The notes under the pieces: model-generated
What the model was told of the DNA's origin: nothing
Database searches by the model: none
Seen by the model: only the letters and a program-made list of their open reading frames with translations
Program-made: the position numbers and the translations under genes
Shown here: positions 8,785 to 17,972 of the stretch, one piece after another
How positions within the stretch are numbered: the stretch's first letter is position 1
How the letters are laid out: each line of letters begins with the position of its first letter
Assembly: GCF_000012305.1 (NCBI RefSeq)
Contig: NC_007204.1
Location: forward strand, 868,001 to 932,000
Source: Psychrobacter arcticus 273-4
GTDB taxonomy: Bacteria; Pseudomonadota; Gammaproteobacteria; Pseudomonadales; Moraxellaceae
Length of the DNA: 64,000 nucleotides
Reading direction: 5' to 3'

Positions 8785-9876
8785 TTAACCATCTTTTGCA
8801 AATAATATCAGTCCCAGAATGATAAGCGCAATACCCACCAAGCCTAGTGTAGAAGGAAGTGCCTTATTCAGTAATAACATGCCGCCAATCACAGCAAATA
8901 TCACTTCACTGGCTTGGGTAGAATCTACGCCTGCCACCTCGCTCGATGTCACCGCTTGCTCACGGGCATATAAAAATATACTCGTCGCCGCGACCCCTGC
9001 CAATACTGCCACCAGTAATGTATTAAAGACCTGTGTAGTAGCAGGTTGCTCAGGACGTATTATTAAGCCTAATAGTAACCAAAACGGCAAGCTACCGAAG
9101 GTCATTAGCCAAACTTTATTAAAAGCATTTTGCAGTAAAGTCGTCTCAATCGCAGGAATGCGCGCGATGAGATTTTGCAAGCGTGACGCAGCTTGTCTAT
9201 CGATAGGTAATATAGGGGCTTCGGTGACAATGCGCTGGGTATGAATATCAGCGTCATTCTTTTGATTACTATCTCGAGCTTGTTGCTGCTCAGCGCTATG
9301 TTTGCGTGAGTTGTGAGACACTTGCCAAACCAGTTGATTGCCAATCGGGTAACTGAATGCTGCAATCAGTGCAGGCAGCGCGCCATATAGCAGCATATCA
9401 GCCATAGGTACGGTATCGGTTAGGGTAGAAGCATGTAAGCCTTCACTGACGTTGACCATCACTACGCCAATAAAGACCAATAAGGCATAAATGATGAATT
9501 TTTTATCAAATCTTTGCCCAAATGCTACCAACACCAATAAGCTTGTCACCACCGTAAACATAAAGGTTGCCGCAACCACCCAACCTGCAATATGGTCACC
9601 AGCATAACAAATGCCAGTATAAAATACGCCAAAGCCGATACTACCGGTGATACACCAAAACCGCCAATGCTGAAAAAAGATAGCGCTCAATTCTTTAATA
9701 CGCCCAAAACCATGCTGCATTGCAATCAGGATAGTAATGATGAGCCACATAAATAAATAGCGTAGGCTTGCTGACCAAAACCAGTGCCCACCGGCACTAC
9801 TCATCATCTCATTTAAAATAAAGGTGGCGCTAAAAAACGCGCCCGCTAATAAGCCCAATAAAATGAGTTTGACCAT
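8785..9876 (-). CDS. DMT-superfamily transporter (putative multidrug resistance efflux, PF13536/EmrE type)
   Basis: Polytopic inner-membrane protein with about ten hydrophobic helices, 363 residues from the ATG at 9876. The N-terminus MVKLILLGLLAGAFFSATF starts directly in a membrane helix and has GGGAT seven bases upstream. The frame stays open a further 52 codons to 10032, but those codons lie in a 138-bp repeat copy and read the same spurious peptide seen at other copies, so they are excluded. A long polar loop (about residues 185-235, rich in Q, N, H and R) separates two halves. The C-terminal half has the SEVAGVDSTQASEVIF pattern of DMT exporters. Substrate is unknown. Confidence 0.85.
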   Translation of the reverse strand: MVKLILLGLLAGAFFSATFILNEMMSSAGGHWFWSASLRYLFMWLIITILIAMQHGFGRIKELSAIFFQHWRFWCITGSIGFGVFYTGICYAGDHIAGWVVAATFMFTVVTSLLVLVAFGQRFDKKFIIYALLVFIGVVMVNVSEGLHASTLTDTVPMADMLLYGALPALIAAFSYPIGNQLVWQVSHNSRKHSAEQQQARDSNQKNDADIHTQRIVTEAPILPIDRQAASRLQNLIARIPAIETTLLQNAFNKVWLMTFGSLPFWLLLGLIIRPEQPATTQVFNTLLVAVLAGVAATSIFLYAREQAVTSSEVAGVDSTQASEVIFAVIGGMLLLNKALPSTLGLVGIALIILGLILFAKDG

Positions 9877-9902
9877 GCCTATCCCTTTCTGCCTTGGCTT
9901 GC

Positions 9903-10040
9903 TATAGTTGAAATACTTTAAAATCGCTACAGTACTACTGGTGTAAATTTTTTGCAGCCTCTGTCTGCGTAGGCACAGCAAGCAAGAAAAATTTGCACCA
10001 GTAGTACGTGTTGTATCGATATTACTTTTCACCGACTATA
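9903..10040 (-). repeat. 138-bp palindromic repeat, copy 1
   Basis: TATAG/CTATA-ended MITE-like repeat in minus orientation, 27 bases upstream of the transporter start. It has the inner inverted arms around the conserved core TTGCTTGCTGTGCC. Its presence extends the transporter frame upstream artificially. Confidence 0.95.
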
Positions 10041-10071
10041 TGTATTTAATTGTCCATTTAGATTTTAGAGA

Positions 10072-10806
10072 CTATTTGCCCTTGGCGTCCGCCCAAATAA
10101 TCTTGTGTAATTGCAATTGAAAACGTACGGGTAGGGCGTCGGCTAACATCCATTCGGCAAGCTCGCGTGCCAGGACTGGCACTTCTGGACTGTTATCGTT
10201 TACAGTGTCTTCATGCGCCACATTAAACATCGGTGAAAACCATACCGTACCGACCAATTCATTGAGCTTGTATTCGACAAGCTTGGCTTTTGCCCAGTCA
10301 TAATCGGCGCGATTCATAATGACAAATTTTATTTGGTCATGTTGAGTGAGGTAATCGAGGTTTGACCATAAGTTTTTATCGACTTCACCTGAGCTTGGGG
10401 TTTTTAAATCCATGACTTTGCTGACCGTTGGCGGGACATTTTCGACCGTCAGTGCACCTGCCGTTTCAAGAGAAATCTCGTAACCATCGTTTAGCAAACG
10501 TTTCATCAATTCAATGGCATTAGGCTGGGCTAAAGGCTCGCCACCGGTCAAGCAAATACGCTTGCAAGGGAAGCTTGCAATAGTCGCCATCATGGTCTCA
10601 AGCGATTGACGCTCGCCGCCACTAAAGGCATATTCGGTATCGCAATAGACACAGCGCAGCGGACAGCCGGTCAAGCGCACAAATATCGTTGGCAACCCTG
10701 AAGTCAGTGCCTCACCTTGTAAGGAGTAGAAAATCTCCGTCAAACGTAACCCAGCTTCAGGGTCAGTGACAGGGATGGCAGCAGTGCGTAAAGATAACTC
10801 ACTCAT
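10072..10806 (-). CDS. queE: 7-carboxy-7-deazaguanine synthase
   Basis: Radical SAM enzyme converting carboxytetrahydropterin to 7-carboxy-7-deazaguanine in queuosine precursor synthesis. It has 244 residues. The 4Fe-4S motif CPLRCVYC is visible at about residues 48-55, just after the QGE (SLQGEALTSG) segment typical of QueE. LTGGEPLAQP near residue 90 is the SAM-binding GGE motif. The upstream ribosome binding site is weak. Its pathway partner queC is at 53923-54702, so the queuosine genes are dispersed here. Confidence 0.93.
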   Translation of the reverse strand: MSELSLRTAAIPVTDPEAGLRLTEIFYSLQGEALTSGLPTIFVRLTGCPLRCVYCDTEYAFSGGERQSLETMMATIASFPCKRICLTGGEPLAQPNAIELMKRLLNDGYEISLETAGALTVENVPPTVSKVMDLKTPSSGEVDKNLWSNLDYLTQHDQIKFVIMNRADYDWAKAKLVEYKLNELVGTVWFSPMFNVAHEDTVNDNSPEVPVLARELAEWMLADALPVRFQLQLHKIIWADAKGK

Positions 10807-10960
10807 AATATTTCAAATACAGTTAAGGATTAATCGTGCCATCGAGCACATATCAAATAAAAAAGGTTTAATAATCTGTCTAACACTCGGAAGTTCAGTG
10901 CCCAAACGAGACAAAGATTATAACGTAAAGTCCTCTATTAAGCTGCTATTCAGCAACAAA

Positions 10961-10998
10961 AAAGATGCTGGAGCACATTAAGCTTCAGCATCTTTTTT
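10961..10998 (-). terminator. Rho-independent terminator after dapD
   Basis: Stem AAAGATGCTG/CAGCATCTTT with a short loop and a T-run on the minus strand, starting 30 bases after the dapD stop. An A-run on the other side makes it able to act in both directions. Confidence 0.85.
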
Positions 10999-11027
10999 AA
11001 AAGCGATAAATAATCGTGATTAAGTAT

Positions 11028-11849
11028 TTAGGCTAAACGTAATAACTCATTTACTGATGTTTTAGCGCGGGTTTGTGCATCTACTTTTTTCACGATGATA
11101 GCAGCATACAAGCTGTGTGTACCATCTTCAGAAGGTAAGCTGCCTGGCACAACCACTGAGCCTGCTGGTACGCGACCACGATGAATCTCGCCCGTTTCGC
11201 GATCATAAATACGGGTAGACTGACCGATATAGACACCCATAGAGATAACTGCGCCTTCTTCTACGATGACGCCTTCAACGATTTCAGAGCGCGCACCGAT
11301 AAAGCAGTTGTCTTCGATGATAGTCGGATTGGCTTGTAATGGTTCTAAGACACCACCGATACCGACGCCGCCTGATAGATGGACGTTTTTACCGATTTGA
11401 GCACATGAACCAACTGTCGCCCATGTATCTACCATAGCACCTTGATCAACATAAGCACCGATGTTGACATACGATGGCATTAGTACGGCACCTGGTGCGA
11501 TATATGAGCCTTTACGAGCAACGGCTGGTGGTACTACACGTACGCCGGCTTCTTTAAACTGTGCTTCTGTCCAATCAGCAAATTTCGTTGGCACCTTGTC
11601 ATAAAACTGTATATGCTCGCCCGCTGCTTGAACGTAGTTGTCATTTAGGCGGAACGATAGCAAGACGGCTTTTTTTGCCCACTGATTGACGACCCATTCG
11701 CCATCCTTTTTTTCTGCAACGCGCAAAGTGCCGTTATCTAGCTGCTCAAGCACTTGATTGATGGCATCACGGACATCTTGTGGCATGGTTGCTGGGCTAT
11801 ATTCGTTGCGGTTCTCAAAAGCTTGTTCGATGGTTTGTTGTAATGACAT
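11028..11849 (-). CDS. dapD: Tetrahydrodipicolinate N-succinyltransferase
   Basis: Succinyl-CoA-dependent acyltransferase in the succinylase branch of lysine and diaminopimelate synthesis. The start at 11849 has AGGA six bases upstream and gives 273 residues, matching E. coli DapD (274). The frame is open further upstream but has no ribosome binding site there. The left-handed beta-helix hexapeptide repeats are clear from about residue 105 ([20 protein letters not shown] onward). The C-terminal domain ends [10 protein letters not shown]. It is transcribed alone and followed by a strong terminator. Confidence 0.96.
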   Translation of the reverse strand: MSLQQTIEQAFENRNEYSPATMPQDVRDAINQVLEQLDNGTLRVAEKKDGEWVVNQWAKKAVLLSFRLNDNYVQAAGEHIQFYDKVPTKFADWTEAQFKEAGVRVVPPAVARKGSYIAPGAVLMPSYVNIGAYVDQGAMVDTWATVGSCAQIGKNVHLSGGVGIGGVLEPLQANPTIIEDNCFIGARSEIVEGVIVEEGAVISMGVYIGQSTRIYDRETGEIHRGRVPAGSVVVPGSLPSEDGTHSLYAAIIVKKVDAQTRAKTSVNELLRLA

Positions 11850-11960
11850 AAGGATTCCTAAAATTGATGAAGGTAAATAAAAAACTTGCCGTATTGTCGC
11901 TAATTTGGCGACTTTTAGCAAACGTGATAGACGATACTATAAGTTCGGGTGTTTATGGTC

Positions 11961-12893
11961 TTAAGTATTATTATTTATCCAGCCTAAGATGTCTTGATAA
12001 ACCTGCTCTTTATTCTGTTCGTGTAGCGGCTCATGGCGCATATGAGGGTAGAGCTGCACAGAGACATGATCAAAATGCTGTCTGTCTAAGCGGTTGGCAA
12101 TGTTGCGAATGCCGCGACCCATATCACCGATGGGGTCATTTTCGCCACTGATCAATAAAATCGGAAAATCTTTGGCAATCGTCATTGCCCAGTTCTTATG
12201 CAAGCCTGCGTCCATCAGTGTAAAGAGGGTCATAAAGCCGTTATTGGTAAGGTCAAAACCTGTCAATGGATCGGCTTCATAAGCTTCAACGGCGGCAGGG
12301 TCTTCGTTCAACCACGCAAACTTCGATGAAGAAATACGATTGTTGAGCTTGCTATTGAGTACTTTATTCATCACGTTAGCAAACAGGGTATTTGGCTTTT
12401 TAGGCGCCGCTTTTGCCAGTAACTTATTGACCGGCAATAATACTTTGGTCAATGGATTGGCGTCAGCTGTACCCATTAAGATAGCACCGGTAAAGTTACG
12501 TGCATGATGCTTTAGGACGTTACGTACGATAAACGAGCCCATAGAGTGACCCATGACGAAGTGAGGCACATTCGGATGACGCACTTTTAAGCTGTCTGCC
12601 ATGACGATGACATCTTTTAATAGTGACTGCACAGGATGCTCTTCACCAAAAAACCCCAAATCTTTAGCGGATTTGACGGTTTTTCCATGACCAAGCTGAT
12701 CATAAGTGGCGACCGCAATACCGTGATCGGCTAAAAATTGAGCCAAGTCTGCATAACGCCCGCTGTGCTCTGCCATGCCGTGTACAATCAGCAAGGTTGC
12801 GCTAATGGCGGTATCACTATTACTCGGCTCAAAAAAGGTATGATGCAGATAATGAGTATTGTCAGAAGAGGTGATTTGTTCAGTATTACTCAT
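11961..12893 (-). CDS. Alpha/beta hydrolase, lysophospholipase/monoacylglycerol lipase type
   Basis: Serine hydrolase of the PldB-like (Hydrolase_4) family, 310 residues. The catalytic serine is in GHSMGS near residue 116. The acid is in ISGENDPIGD near residue 252 and the histidine in LYPHMRHEPLHE near residue 290, completing the triad. The oxyanion segment is LIVHGMAEHSGRY near residue 36, standard for this group. No signal peptide is visible, so it is probably cytosolic. Start is supported by AAGGA ten bases upstream. The exact lipid substrate is inferred from family only. Confidence 0.87.
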   Translation of the reverse strand: MSNTEQITSSDNTHYLHHTFFEPSNSDTAISATLLIVHGMAEHSGRYADLAQFLADHGIAVATYDQLGHGKTVKSAKDLGFFGEEHPVQSLLKDVIVMADSLKVRHPNVPHFVMGHSMGSFIVRNVLKHHARNFTGAILMGTADANPLTKVLLPVNKLLAKAAPKKPNTLFANVMNKVLNSKLNNRISSSKFAWLNEDPAAVEAYEADPLTGFDLTNNGFMTLFTLMDAGLHKNWAMTIAKDFPILLISGENDPIGDMGRGIRNIANRLDRQHFDHVSVQLYPHMRHEPLHEQNKEQVYQDILGWINNNT

Positions 12894-13083
12894 AAAAATC
12901 CAGTCCTTGAATGGTTAAGGGTATGATGAGATAGATTATATATTTTTTAGGGCTTTATTATAGGGATAAGTTATTGCTAGAACCAATCTAATTGCGAAAA
13001 TTAGCAACATTAGTATGTTGTTTGGTTTTCAATGAGCGCTATGGTCCAGTCATTTAAACGACAGCTACAAAGATATCGGCCAT

Positions 13084-13112
13084 AAAAAAACCCCCATCAA
13101 AGTGATGAGGGT
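13084..13112 (-). terminator. Rho-independent terminator downstream of tRNA-Asn
   Basis: On the minus strand CCCTCATCA/TGATGGGGG with a three-base loop followed by seven Ts, 57 bases after the tRNA 3' end. Confidence 0.85.
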
Positions 13113-13168
13113 CTTGGCAAATGCCATAATCGAATCAAAGATGACTCAAAAAATTTACTACTAAAATA

Positions 13169-13244
13169 TGGCTCTCCAACCTGGGCTCGAACCAGGGACA
13201 CACGGATTAACAGTCCGTTGCTCTACCAACTGAGCTATTGGAGA
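13169..13244 (-). tRNA. tRNA-Asn (anticodon GTT)
   Basis: 76-nt tRNA with encoded CCA. The acceptor stem pairs TCTCCAA with TTGGAGA. The D-arm TAGCTCAGTTGGTAGAGC, the anticodon stem-loop GGACTGTTAATCC with anticodon GTT, and the T-arm with GGTTCGAGCC are all present. It is transcribed alone, flanked by a strong promoter and a terminator. Confidence 0.97.
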
Positions 13245-13316
13245 ATAAGCTGCAAGTGTTTAATCGCTTACAACGAGCTTAGAAAGCCTCTAACGAGTTC
13301 TTGCTAAGTGGGGCGT

Positions 13317-13344
13317 ATTCTAGCAAAGATAAAAAATACGTCAA
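13317..13344 (-). promoter_or_regulatory. Promoter of tRNA-Asn
   Basis: Minus strand TTGACG (13344-13339), 16-base spacer, TAGAAT (13322-13317), followed by a GC-rich discriminator, about 70 bases before the tRNA. A 9-bp perfect inverted repeat AGTATTTTT/AAAAATACT (13356-13379) lies just upstream of the -35. Confidence 0.8.
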
Positions 13345-13531
13345 GCTTTTTTTTGAGTATTTTTTAGATTAAAAATACTATTGCTATGACAGAGATTTTT
13401 ATTAGACGAATTTGTCTCATATCTTCGATACAAATCTGTTTGCGAAGCAACAACAAATAAAGCCTCTTGCTTATACTATAATTATTTAGATTTGATAAAT
13501 AAATGCCTGTGTTGATTAATAAAATAATGCC

Positions 13532-13639
13532 AATGAAGTCATTGAATTTCCCAAAAAACTTACTTTGCCCTTAAAGGTCTTAGGGACGTTACCTGATTTG
13601 GTCTGGCAACAAGTCAGCGAAAAAATCAATAAAAAATAG
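13532..13639 (+). pseudogene. C-terminal coding remnant upstream of the lipid operon
   Basis: A 35-codon open stretch reading NEVIEFPKKLTLPLKVLGTL then PDLVWQQVSEKINKK and TAG, closed upstream by two TAA codons and lacking a start. Its composition and the FPKK-LTLP-L-LP pattern resemble a real protein C-terminus. In related lipid clusters a short-chain dehydrogenase often precedes the FAD oxidoreductase, and this could be the tail of such a gene. The identity is a guess. The rest of the gap from 13345 shows no gene. Confidence 0.35.
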
Positions 13640-13703
13640 CCAGTTTTGCTATTTATGAGACTGTTTATGAGACTGTGTAAAGAAAACAATAAGGAATGCC
13701 TTG

Positions 13704-15416
13704 ATGCCATTTTTCCGCCGTAAATCTAAGAGTACAGAAGCCGTTTCTAATAAATCAGTGGTTAATCATACTAGCCGCGACTTAGATAACTCTCTAAATC
13801 CAGAAGCTAAAAAACGCCTCGCTATCATTGGCTCAGGCGTCTCAGGACTCACTTGCGCACATTATTTGGCAGCGCAATTTGAGGTCACAGTATTTGAAGC
13901 CAGTGATTATGTCGGTGGGCATGTAAATACTATCGATGTAACGCTACAGGACGGTAAGAAAGCAAAGCGAAGCACCGTTGAAAAAAGTGCAATAGATACC
14001 GGTTTTATTGTCTTTAATGAGCGTACCTATCCCAATTTTTTTCGCCTACTTTATGAGCTGCAAGTGCCGTTTCAAGCAACGGACATGAGTTTTTCTGTTA
14101 AAAATACGGCGCGTCATTTTGAATATAATGGTCATACACTCAATACCTTGTTATCGCAGCGCAAGAATATTTTGAACCCTAAGTTTTGGGGGTTTATTAA
14201 CGATATTTTGCAGTTCAATAAACAGGTACGTCAGCTACGCCAAGATTATGATAAGGCGCGCGAGCAGGGGCAGGCTGTTGGTGTTTTTACCAAGCAAACG
14301 CTAGGCGAATATCTAGATACTAACAAGTATGGCGACTTGTTCACGGACAATTATTTATTACCAATGGTGTCTGCCATTTGGTCGACCAGCTTGCGCGACG
14401 TACAAGCGTTGCCTTTAGTGTTTTTTGCTCAATTTTTTGATAATCATGGTCTACTTGAGGTGGTCAATCGTCCGCAGTGGTTTACGATAAAAGGGAGTTC
14501 TAAGCAGTATGTAAATAAGCTGGTCAAACGTTTTGTGAAAGCGGGTGGCACCGTTCGCGTGAACAGCCCCGTGCAATCAGTTATTCGCGAAGATAACAAG
14601 GTCATATTAAAAGTTATAGATACAACGGCTGATAAGGCACAAGCACTTGTGTTTGATGAGGTCATCTTTGCTTGTCATGCAGATACAGCGCTTAAAATAT
14701 TACAAGATGCGAATCCTACCGAACAAGAAGTATTGAGCCATTTTACCTTCACCAGTAATACCGCTGTTCTACATACCGATACCTCAGTCTTACCAAAAAG
14801 GTCGCTGGCATGGGCAAGCTGGAATTATTTAATCGATGATAAAAATTCTATTGAGAATGACAAAGAGCCGCTGCAAACTGCCACAAAGCCTGTATTGACC
14901 TATCATATGAATATTTTGCAGCGCTTGACCAAACAGCACAATTACTTAGTCACCCTCAATCATAAGGTGGATGAACGTCAAGTCATCAAGCGCATTGATT
15001 ATAGGCATCCGGTATTTAATAATCAGATGGTCGCCGCGCAAGCGCAATGGTCAAGCATCTCTGGTACCGACTCACATAGCCATTTTTGCGGTGCTTATTG
15101 GTTTAATGGTTTCCATGAAGACGGCGTACGAAGTGCTTTGCGTGTTTGTCAGGTATTGGGATGCGATATCGATATAAAGGATACTGTTGACCCAAGTCAT
15201 TTGCCTGATGCCGAGAGTGCCCATACGCCGTTTCGCTATAAAGACTTGCCGATAAAAGCAGATAAACAGTTACGCAAACTCAAAAAACGTCAGATAGTCA
15301 CTGCTACGACCAATCAAGAGTTGGTGCAATACATTGCAACGTTAGAGCCAGTGGCTAAAGTATTTAAAAAGAAAAAACTGGGGTTTTTTGCTGGTCGTAA
15401 AGACAAGCATGTGTAG
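13704..15416 (+). CDS. FAD-dependent amine-oxidase-like protein (COG2907 type)
   Basis: NAD/FAD-binding flavoprotein of 570 residues. The Rossmann motif IIGSGVSGLTCAHYLA lies near residue 42, followed by VFEASDYVGGHVNTI, the usual amine-oxidase/desaturase arrangement. A lysine-rich N-terminal extension of about 35 residues precedes it. I start at the ATG at 13704, with AGGA eight bases upstream, rather than the TTG at 13701. It leads a four-gene operon with DUF1365, a Cfa-like methyltransferase and DUF2177. In comparable clusters such a protein is thought to act on membrane fatty acids. Substrate and reaction are inferred. Confidence 0.85.
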   Translation: MPFFRRKSKSTEAVSNKSVVNHTSRDLDNSLNPEAKKRLAIIGSGVSGLTCAHYLAAQFEVTVFEASDYVGGHVNTIDVTLQDGKKAKRSTVEKSAIDTGFIVFNERTYPNFFRLLYELQVPFQATDMSFSVKNTARHFEYNGHTLNTLLSQRKNILNPKFWGFINDILQFNKQVRQLRQDYDKAREQGQAVGVFTKQTLGEYLDTNKYGDLFTDNYLLPMVSAIWSTSLRDVQALPLVFFAQFFDNHGLLEVVNRPQWFTIKGSSKQYVNKLVKRFVKAGGTVRVNSPVQSVIREDNKVILKVIDTTADKAQALVFDEVIFACHADTALKILQDANPTEQEVLSHFTFTSNTAVLHTDTSVLPKRSLAWASWNYLIDDKNSIENDKEPLQTATKPVLTYHMNILQRLTKQHNYLVTLNHKVDERQVIKRIDYRHPVFNNQMVAAQAQWSSISGTDSHSHFCGAYWFNGFHEDGVRSALRVCQVLGCDIDIKDTVDPSHLPDAESAHTPFRYKDLPIKADKQLRKLKKRQIVTATTNQELVQYIATLEPVAKVFKKKKLGFFAGRKDKHV

Positions 15417-15453
15417 CAATTAAACATAACGTTGCCAATTGAGGGTAATCAGT

Positions 15454-16491
15454 ATGACAGCATCAGCACAGTCTAAGAGTATACAAGCGAAACATACATT
15501 ATCAGATGATGCTAAGGGCTTACCACACCAAATATTTCACGGGACAACATGGCACAGCCGGTTGCTGCCGAGTATGCATAAATTCGCTTACCCTTATCGT
15601 TATTGGGGCGTTAATATTACCGCATTAGCAGCAGGGCAAGTATTGCCAGAAGTGGATATCAGACCATTTATCGATAATAAATTCCTAAAAAAACTATCAT
15701 TGAATAAACTATTGCTATTTTCTGGGACAAAAAAAGCCTTACAACAGTTTTATCCTGAGGATTATTTGCAAGGGTTAAGCACACAAGATAAAAATAGCCT
15801 AAGTAAAAATAAAGAGATTGATGATAAGAAAAAATATTTAACAGATGTCCAAGCAATAGAACAACGTTTAATTCAGGCATTTACAGAACGGACGGGTAGT
15901 GCGCCAACAGGCGATATGATTGGCATGCTTGTTTGCCGTAATGCAGGTATTTATTTTAGTCCAGTGAATTTCTATTTGGGTTTTGATATAGAGCAAAAAC
16001 CTAGCCATCTATTGGCAGAAGTATCTAATACGCCATGGGACAAACGTCATTATTATGGGTTCTTATTAGATGGCGTAAATACTGATTTTTGTCATGATAA
16101 AGATTTTCATGTCTCACCTTTTAATCCCATTGACCAGCAGTATCAGTGGCAAGTAACGATTAAGAGTGCAATAAAAAATACGGTTATAAATGAAGTGAGA
16201 TTTGAGAGAAACGAGCATTCTAACCAATGTTTGGACGTTCGTATCGCGATAAATATCAGCGATAAGCGCGGTGAGGTATTAAAAACGGGTATTAAAATGT
16301 CAGGTATTCCAATGACAGCGTCGACGATTTATGAAAGTTTGCGCAAAAATCCACTGATGAATGTAACGTCTTTAATGCGTATTTATGGACACGCTTTTAA
16401 ACTTTATGCCATTAAAAAAGTACCCTATATTAATTACGATGAAACATTAGCCGATAGCCAGCAGCACAATGGTAATAATAGTGAACATTAA
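15454..16491 (+). CDS. DUF1365 family protein
   Basis: 345 residues from the ATG at 15454, which has GAGGG eight bases upstream; an in-frame TTG at 15439 is less likely. The family signature is visible: TWHSRLLPSMHKFAYPYRYW near residue 30, CRNAGIYFSPVNFYLGFD near 155, and YGFLLDGVNTDFCHDKDFHVSPFNPID near 200-225. The family is of unknown biochemistry but nearly always lies between a FAD oxidoreductase and a Cfa-like methyltransferase, as it does here (37 and 79 bases). It presumably acts in the same lipid modification. An insertion rich in Lys, Asp and Ser near residues 105-125 looks species-specific. Confidence 0.85.
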   Translation: MTASAQSKSIQAKHTLSDDAKGLPHQIFHGTTWHSRLLPSMHKFAYPYRYWGVNITALAAGQVLPEVDIRPFIDNKFLKKLSLNKLLLFSGTKKALQQFYPEDYLQGLSTQDKNSLSKNKEIDDKKKYLTDVQAIEQRLIQAFTERTGSAPTGDMIGMLVCRNAGIYFSPVNFYLGFDIEQKPSHLLAEVSNTPWDKRHYYGFLLDGVNTDFCHDKDFHVSPFNPIDQQYQWQVTIKSAIKNTVINEVRFERNEHSNQCLDVRIAINISDKRGEVLKTGIKMSGIPMTASTIYESLRKNPLMNVTSLMRIYGHAFKLYAIKKVPYINYDETLADSQQHNGNNSEH

Positions 16492-16570
16492 CTAATTATG
16501 CCAATGATTCAATGATTCAATGATTTAAGGTAGAGCGCTTACGATTGAATACTTATACAAGGATGAATAA

Positions 16571-17935
16571 ATGATGTCAGCAAGACTAACCAGCAAAGCA
16601 CCCACATCAAAACTAGAAAAATTCACTGCTCGCATCAGTCAAACGGTTAATGACAGTGTTATTTTGCAGCCAGTCAGTAATAGCGTGAATTATCTGGCAA
16701 AAAAAGCCATATTCCGTGCTTTGACGCATATTCAATTTGGCAGTATTACTATCATTGAAGACTTTGCTGGACCAGCGTCTAAGCCACATCGTTTTGGCAA
16801 AACCTCTTCTGATAACATAAGTAGCTCAGCCATCGGTCGTCACCCCTTAGATGTGACGCTGACCATTCATGATAGCCGCGTCTATCGTCAGTTATTATTT
16901 GGCGGCTCTATTGCGCTAGCGGACAGCTATATCAATGGCGAATGGGATACGGATGATTTGACGGGTTTGATTCGACTGGCGGCGCGTAATTTGGCAGTGC
17001 TTAATCAATTAGAAAGCCGTTTTGCAGGTATTAGTAAAACGTTTGAGCGGGCAAATCATAAGCTGCGCAGCAATGACAAATCGGGTTCAAAGTCCAATAT
17101 TTTAGCGCATTACGACTTGGGTAATGCCATGTACCAGTGTTTTTTAGATGATACGATGATGTATTCGTCGGCGGTATATAAAAATCCAGAGACGAGCTTA
17201 GCGGAGGCGCAGCAGCACAAACTGGCATTGATTTGTGAGCGTCTACAACTCACGGCTGAAGATCATGTGATAGAAATCGGGACTGGTTGGGGCGGTTTTG
17301 CCATTTATGCGGCACAGCATTATGGTTGTCAAATAACAACGACGACTATCTCAGACGCACAATACGAAGAGGCTCAGCGCCGTGTCGAATTGGCCGGACT
17401 GTCGGATAAAATAACCCTGCTGAAGCAAGACTATCGCACGCTGGCAGGACAGTATGACAAATTGGTCAGTATTGAGATGATTGAGGCGGTCGGACACGAG
17501 TATTTGCCGACGTTTTTTGCCAAATGTAATAGCCTGCTGAAGCCAACCGGCTTAATGGTGCTTCAAGCCATTACCTTTAATGATCAAAATTATCAGACCT
17601 ATATAAAATCTGTTGATTTTATTCAGACGCATATTTTCCCCGGTGGATGTTTGCTGTCCAATCAAGAGCTAAATACGCAATTTACCGAACAGACTGATAT
17701 GGTCATCAAGCAGTTGCATGATTATGGTTTTGACTACGCTTTTACGCTGCGAGATTGGCGCCGAGCATTTATGTCGCAGCGTGAAGAGGTAAAAGCACTC
17801 GGTTATGATGAGGCGTTTATTCGCTTATGGGAGTTTTACTTCTGTTACTGCGAAGGGGGGTTTTTGGAGCGTACGATTGGAGTAGTGCAAGTCACCGCAG
17901 TAAAGCCAAACAATATTGATGCATGGCATTCATAG
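16571..17935 (+). CDS. Cyclopropane-fatty-acyl-phospholipid synthase-like methyltransferase
   Basis: SAM-dependent enzyme acting on double bonds of membrane phospholipid acyl chains, 454 residues. The SAM motif I is VIEIGTGWGGFAIYAA near residue 233. The preceding SNILAHYDLGNAMYQCFLDD and the following IEMIEAVGHEYLPTFFAKC are characteristic of the Cfa/CmaA family. The C-terminal CEGGFLERTIGVVQV is also typical. AAGGA is seven bases upstream of tandem ATGs. In this operon it could make a cyclopropane, a methyl-branched or a furan-precursor fatty acid; the sequence alone does not decide. Confidence 0.9.
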   Translation: MMSARLTSKAPTSKLEKFTARISQTVNDSVILQPVSNSVNYLAKKAIFRALTHIQFGSITIIEDFAGPASKPHRFGKTSSDNISSSAIGRHPLDVTLTIHDSRVYRQLLFGGSIALADSYINGEWDTDDLTGLIRLAARNLAVLNQLESRFAGISKTFERANHKLRSNDKSGSKSNILAHYDLGNAMYQCFLDDTMMYSSAVYKNPETSLAEAQQHKLALICERLQLTAEDHVIEIGTGWGGFAIYAAQHYGCQITTTTISDAQYEEAQRRVELAGLSDKITLLKQDYRTLAGQYDKLVSIEMIEAVGHEYLPTFFAKCNSLLKPTGLMVLQAITFNDQNYQTYIKSVDFIQTHIFPGGCLLSNQELNTQFTEQTDMVIKQLHDYGFDYAFTLRDWRRAFMSQREEVKALGYDEAFIRLWEFYFCYCEGGFLERTIGVVQVTAVKPNNIDAWHS

Positions 17936-17972
17936 GCTAAATTTTTAGTCCTTATTATAAAAGGATATTACT

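Noticed and set aside
10766..10981. 71-residue plus-strand ORF overlapping the queE start
   Set aside because: Composition is unlike a protein, it overlaps queE antisense and ends in the dapD terminator region.
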